Of a stretch of DNA of 64,000 nt, positions 62,237 through 64,000 are shown one piece after another. The stretch lies in assembly GCA_014155875.1 (NCBI GenBank), contig JACEFZ010028141.1:88501-152500 (forward strand), in the 5' to 3' direction. Under the pieces are notes generated by a model, which saw nothing but the letters and a program-made list of their open reading frames with translations, searched no databases and was not told the origin of the DNA. The DNA comes from Cepaea nemoralis. Its lineage: Eukaryota > Mollusca > Gastropoda > Stylommatophora > Helicidae. The stretch's first letter is position 1; each line of letters opens with the position of its first letter. Position numbers and translations under genes: made by a program.

Positions 62237-62400
62237 CTAATTTGGTTCTGAAGGTTGTCAATCTTTAAGAGGGCCATGTCTAGCTGATGCTTAAGTTTCC
62301 AAATTTGGGTCTCACACCGAGGGTTCTTGCAGCGGTTCTTGCACTGCTCGTGCAGTGCTTCATCCACATAGTCCTTGAACTCCAAGGATTTGCCCATGCT
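62237..62400 (-). CDS. Internal exon of an unrecognised gene (coiled-coil, Cys cluster)
   Basis: 164 bases = 54 codons plus two bases, from acceptor TTCTATTACAG (62401-62411) to donor AG then GTTTGA at 62236. Starts with a whole codon (AGC). Peptide: SMGKSLEFKDYVDEALHEQC, KNRCKNPRCETQIWKLKHQL, then DMALLKIDNLQNQI. Three Cys (CKNRCKNPRC) sit just before a heptad-like helix (IWKLKHQLDMALLKIDNL), so a short coiled coil is likely. The two leftover bases AG plus the T opening the 57950 exon make Ser, in frame with GDDTETLKL. I do not recognise the family; a coiled coil followed by a disordered tail could be the inner end of a membrane receptor or channel, as inference only. Confidence 0.65.
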
Positions 62401-62524
62401 CTGTAATAGAAGCATATTAGTGTTAATTCATTGTTTATCATTCTATACCAAGCCACTCACCATACGTTGACAAACATTTCCTAATATGAGCGATAATTTT
62501 CATTGTTTATTTGATCCCTTCAGT

Positions 62525-62760
62525 CATCACCATGATGCGCCATGCTGATAAGCGTGGACGTCCATGGTTTTCTATCTCAAACGATTACTGCTAGACAATA
62601 TGTTCCCTCACCCTGTCCTAATTATGACCTTTGATGTGTTAATATATATCTGGTTGTTTCATTACCATCTGTATTTTTAGTAACGTTATGAGAAGAACTA
62701 AACAAGAGCACTTGGTGACAACTGGCGCGATTGAGGAGAAAAGAATAAGGGAAACGTTCC
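62525..62760. pseudogene. Two LINE-A 3' scraps in opposite directions
   Basis: Minus scrap 62525-62575: GCGCCATGCTGATAAGCGTG. Plus scrap 62690-62760: ACGTTATGAGAAGAACTAAA, CACTTGGTGACAACTGGCGC. Between them 110 bases of other sequence. Confidence 0.5.
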
Positions 62761-62763
62761 TAA

Positions 62764-63010
62764 CCTGGTAGTTGCTTTCAGTGTTTCCAACCTAGTAGTT
62801 ACTTTCAATGTTTCTAACGCGGGGTTACTTTCAATGTCTCCAACCCAGCAGTTACTTTCAGTGTTTCCAACCTAGTATTTTATTAAATGTTCCCACCTCA
62901 GCGGTTACTTTCAACGCTTCTAACCTAGTAGATACTTTCAATGTGTATAACGCTGGGGTTACTTTCTATTTTTCCAACCTACTAGTTACTTTTAACGTTT
63001 CTAATCTTAA
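62764..63010. repeat. ~30-bp degenerate repeat, 8 units
   Basis: Unit CCAACCTAGTAGTTACTTTC then AATGTTTCT, starting inside or just after the LINE-A scrap. Confidence 0.85.
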
Positions 63011-63249
63011 TGGTAGGATGTTGTTTTTTTTTTTTTTGGCCCCAGACATAAAAAATTGACACCTTACTGGGGATTCGAACTTCTAGAACGATTAATAGAA
63101 AAAGAGACACACAGCAAGAGATAATTCTTAAGAACCTTGCATCATGACATAGCATAATATCGATACATGAACTGGTATATTCAGTCGACGATCACGAGAT
63201 ATAGAATAGCATTACCCAAAACAACAGTTGGCAAGGCACTCGCTGAAGA

Positions 63250-63520
63250 TGCATAACTTTATCCGCCGGTTTAAAGGGATTAAAGATAAGATGCTTGACT
63301 TCGTTGCGTTGTATTCTAATCACATAAGTCCCGGCCTTCTTTCGGCAAAGCGACTTGCCGAAAGCATCACACCGGGAACGAACTCTGTAGCTCCAGCGAC
63401 GACCCCCAAGTCCCCCCCCCCCAAAAAAAATCTGCACTCGTAAACCGAATAAGGGTTCCCGAAACGAAGCCACGACTTTCATACAGCCATGTAGGCGGTT
63501 TGACCTCTCCGCGACAAAGG
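63250..63520 (-). repeat. SINE family Sc copy, decayed
   Basis: CTTGACTTCGTTGCGTTGTA, GCCTTCTTTCGGCAAAGCG, AACGAACTCTGTAGCTCCAG, CGACGACCCCCAAG, a C run, and a head with TAGGCGGTTTGACC. Confidence 0.75.
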
Positions 63521-63599
63521 TCAACGGCCCTCTCCCCACCCCACCCCTCCCCCTACCTTTATCCAAAACAAATCGCAATTTAGTTGGTTAATAGCATAA

Positions 63600-64000
63600 T
63601 TTTTTTAAGAATGTCGCATCATCATCAAAAAGTATCATTTATTTTTGGTTTTTCGTTTGGGGCCTTTTTGGGCAAAATTAATGTTTCCTAGGTTTTTCCG
63701 GGGGGCTTTGGGGGGAAAGAAAAATGAAAAACAAGCGGTTCGCAGTCTGCTTCCAATCTCCTGCAGCTTGTGTTTCGAACGTGGTATGCGGGATAGCGAA
63801 TCGTGTTTCGACCCATTCCCCCACAGGGAAAATTTAAAACAATTTTGTTTTGTAGTTTTTAAAATTTTTTATTTCCTTAAAAAAGGGGTGATAAAATTTT
63901 TCGACAGCTCCCCGGCAAGTTGACCCCTTCTTTGTGACGCGCACCAAATTGTTCCCGGGCTTTTTAAGGGTTGGGGCGATAAAATATTGATCAACTGTTT
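63600..64000. other. Homopolymer-rich, probably low-accuracy end sequence
   Basis: Many runs of T, G, C and A (TTTTTTGGG, CCGGGGGGCTTTGGGGGG, AAAAAAGGGG). A Sd head fragment is still readable at about 63735-63835 (GTGTTTCGAACGTGGTATGC). Confidence 0.5.

Noticed and set aside
5400..63010. Regular repeats considered as CRISPR arrays (36166, 53180, 61020)
   Set aside because: Units are contiguous without unique spacers, no cas genes are present, and the sequence is eukaryotic.

Overview
The window looks like a repeat-dense piece of an animal nuclear genome, most likely a mollusc (gastropod or sea-slug type). That assignment is inference: it rests on the mix of Penelope-like elements, APE-type LINEs, many tRNA-derived SINEs, hAT elements, long minisatellites, and one intronless rhodopsin-class GPCR of the kind expanded in gastropods. 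Nothing looks bacterial or viral: there are no operons, no ribosome-binding-site-led gene runs and no CRISPR array. Most long open frames are retroelement pieces or accidental frames through simple repeats.

Host genes are few. The clearest is a 352-residue seven-transmembrane receptor (30191-31249, minus), directly preceded on its 5' side by about 0.6 kb of degenerate ~57-bp repeats. The second is an unrecognised minus-strand gene of which two exons can be supported. One is an internal coiled-coil, Cys-containing exon (62237-62400). The other is a terminal exon (57251-57950) coding for a disordered Ser/Gly/Asp/Pro-rich tail. The phases of the two exons fit exactly. The intron between them holds SINEs, LINE debris, a 184-bp-arm palindrome and a 1-kb minisatellite.

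Layout. 0-2.2 kb: Penelope-like element pieces in inverted (tail-out) order. 2.2-10 kb: LINE relics, a U2 snRNA-like piece, an RNase H relic, and a 1-kb GAA-rich tract. 10.4-16.7 kb: SINEs, a LINE relic, a small hAT with perfect 8-bp target duplications, a tandem duplication split by a SINE, and a second Penelope fragment with inverted terminal motifs. 16.7-18.4 kb: a nearly complete LINE reverse transcriptase frame. 18.6-29 kb: SINEs, a MITE, and a long broken LINE with an APE endonuclease. 30-31.9 kb: the GPCR. 32-47 kb: LINE relics, a gag/ORF1-like broken frame, minisatellites, SINEs and two further MITEs. 47.6-52.4 kb: a LINE carrying a SINE and a hAT, the hAT itself carrying another LINE, followed by an open RT frame of another LINE family. 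53-64 kb: a 31-bp minisatellite, the unknown gene, the palindrome, the large minisatellite, and a poor-looking final 400 bases.

Family labels used here are mine. LINE-A: FIDYTKAF / YxDD type ending in a GATGAT tail. LINE-B: the 16.7-kb type with FADD. LINE-C: 49-kb type with YADD. LINE-D: 48/50.7-kb type with a C-terminal zinc finger. LINE-E: 21-25-kb type with APE endonuclease. SINE Sa, Sb, Sc, Sd and Se are five tRNA-headed families; Sd has at least 15 copies. Boundaries of relics and SINEs are approximate to about 10-20 bases unless a target-site duplication is quoted.
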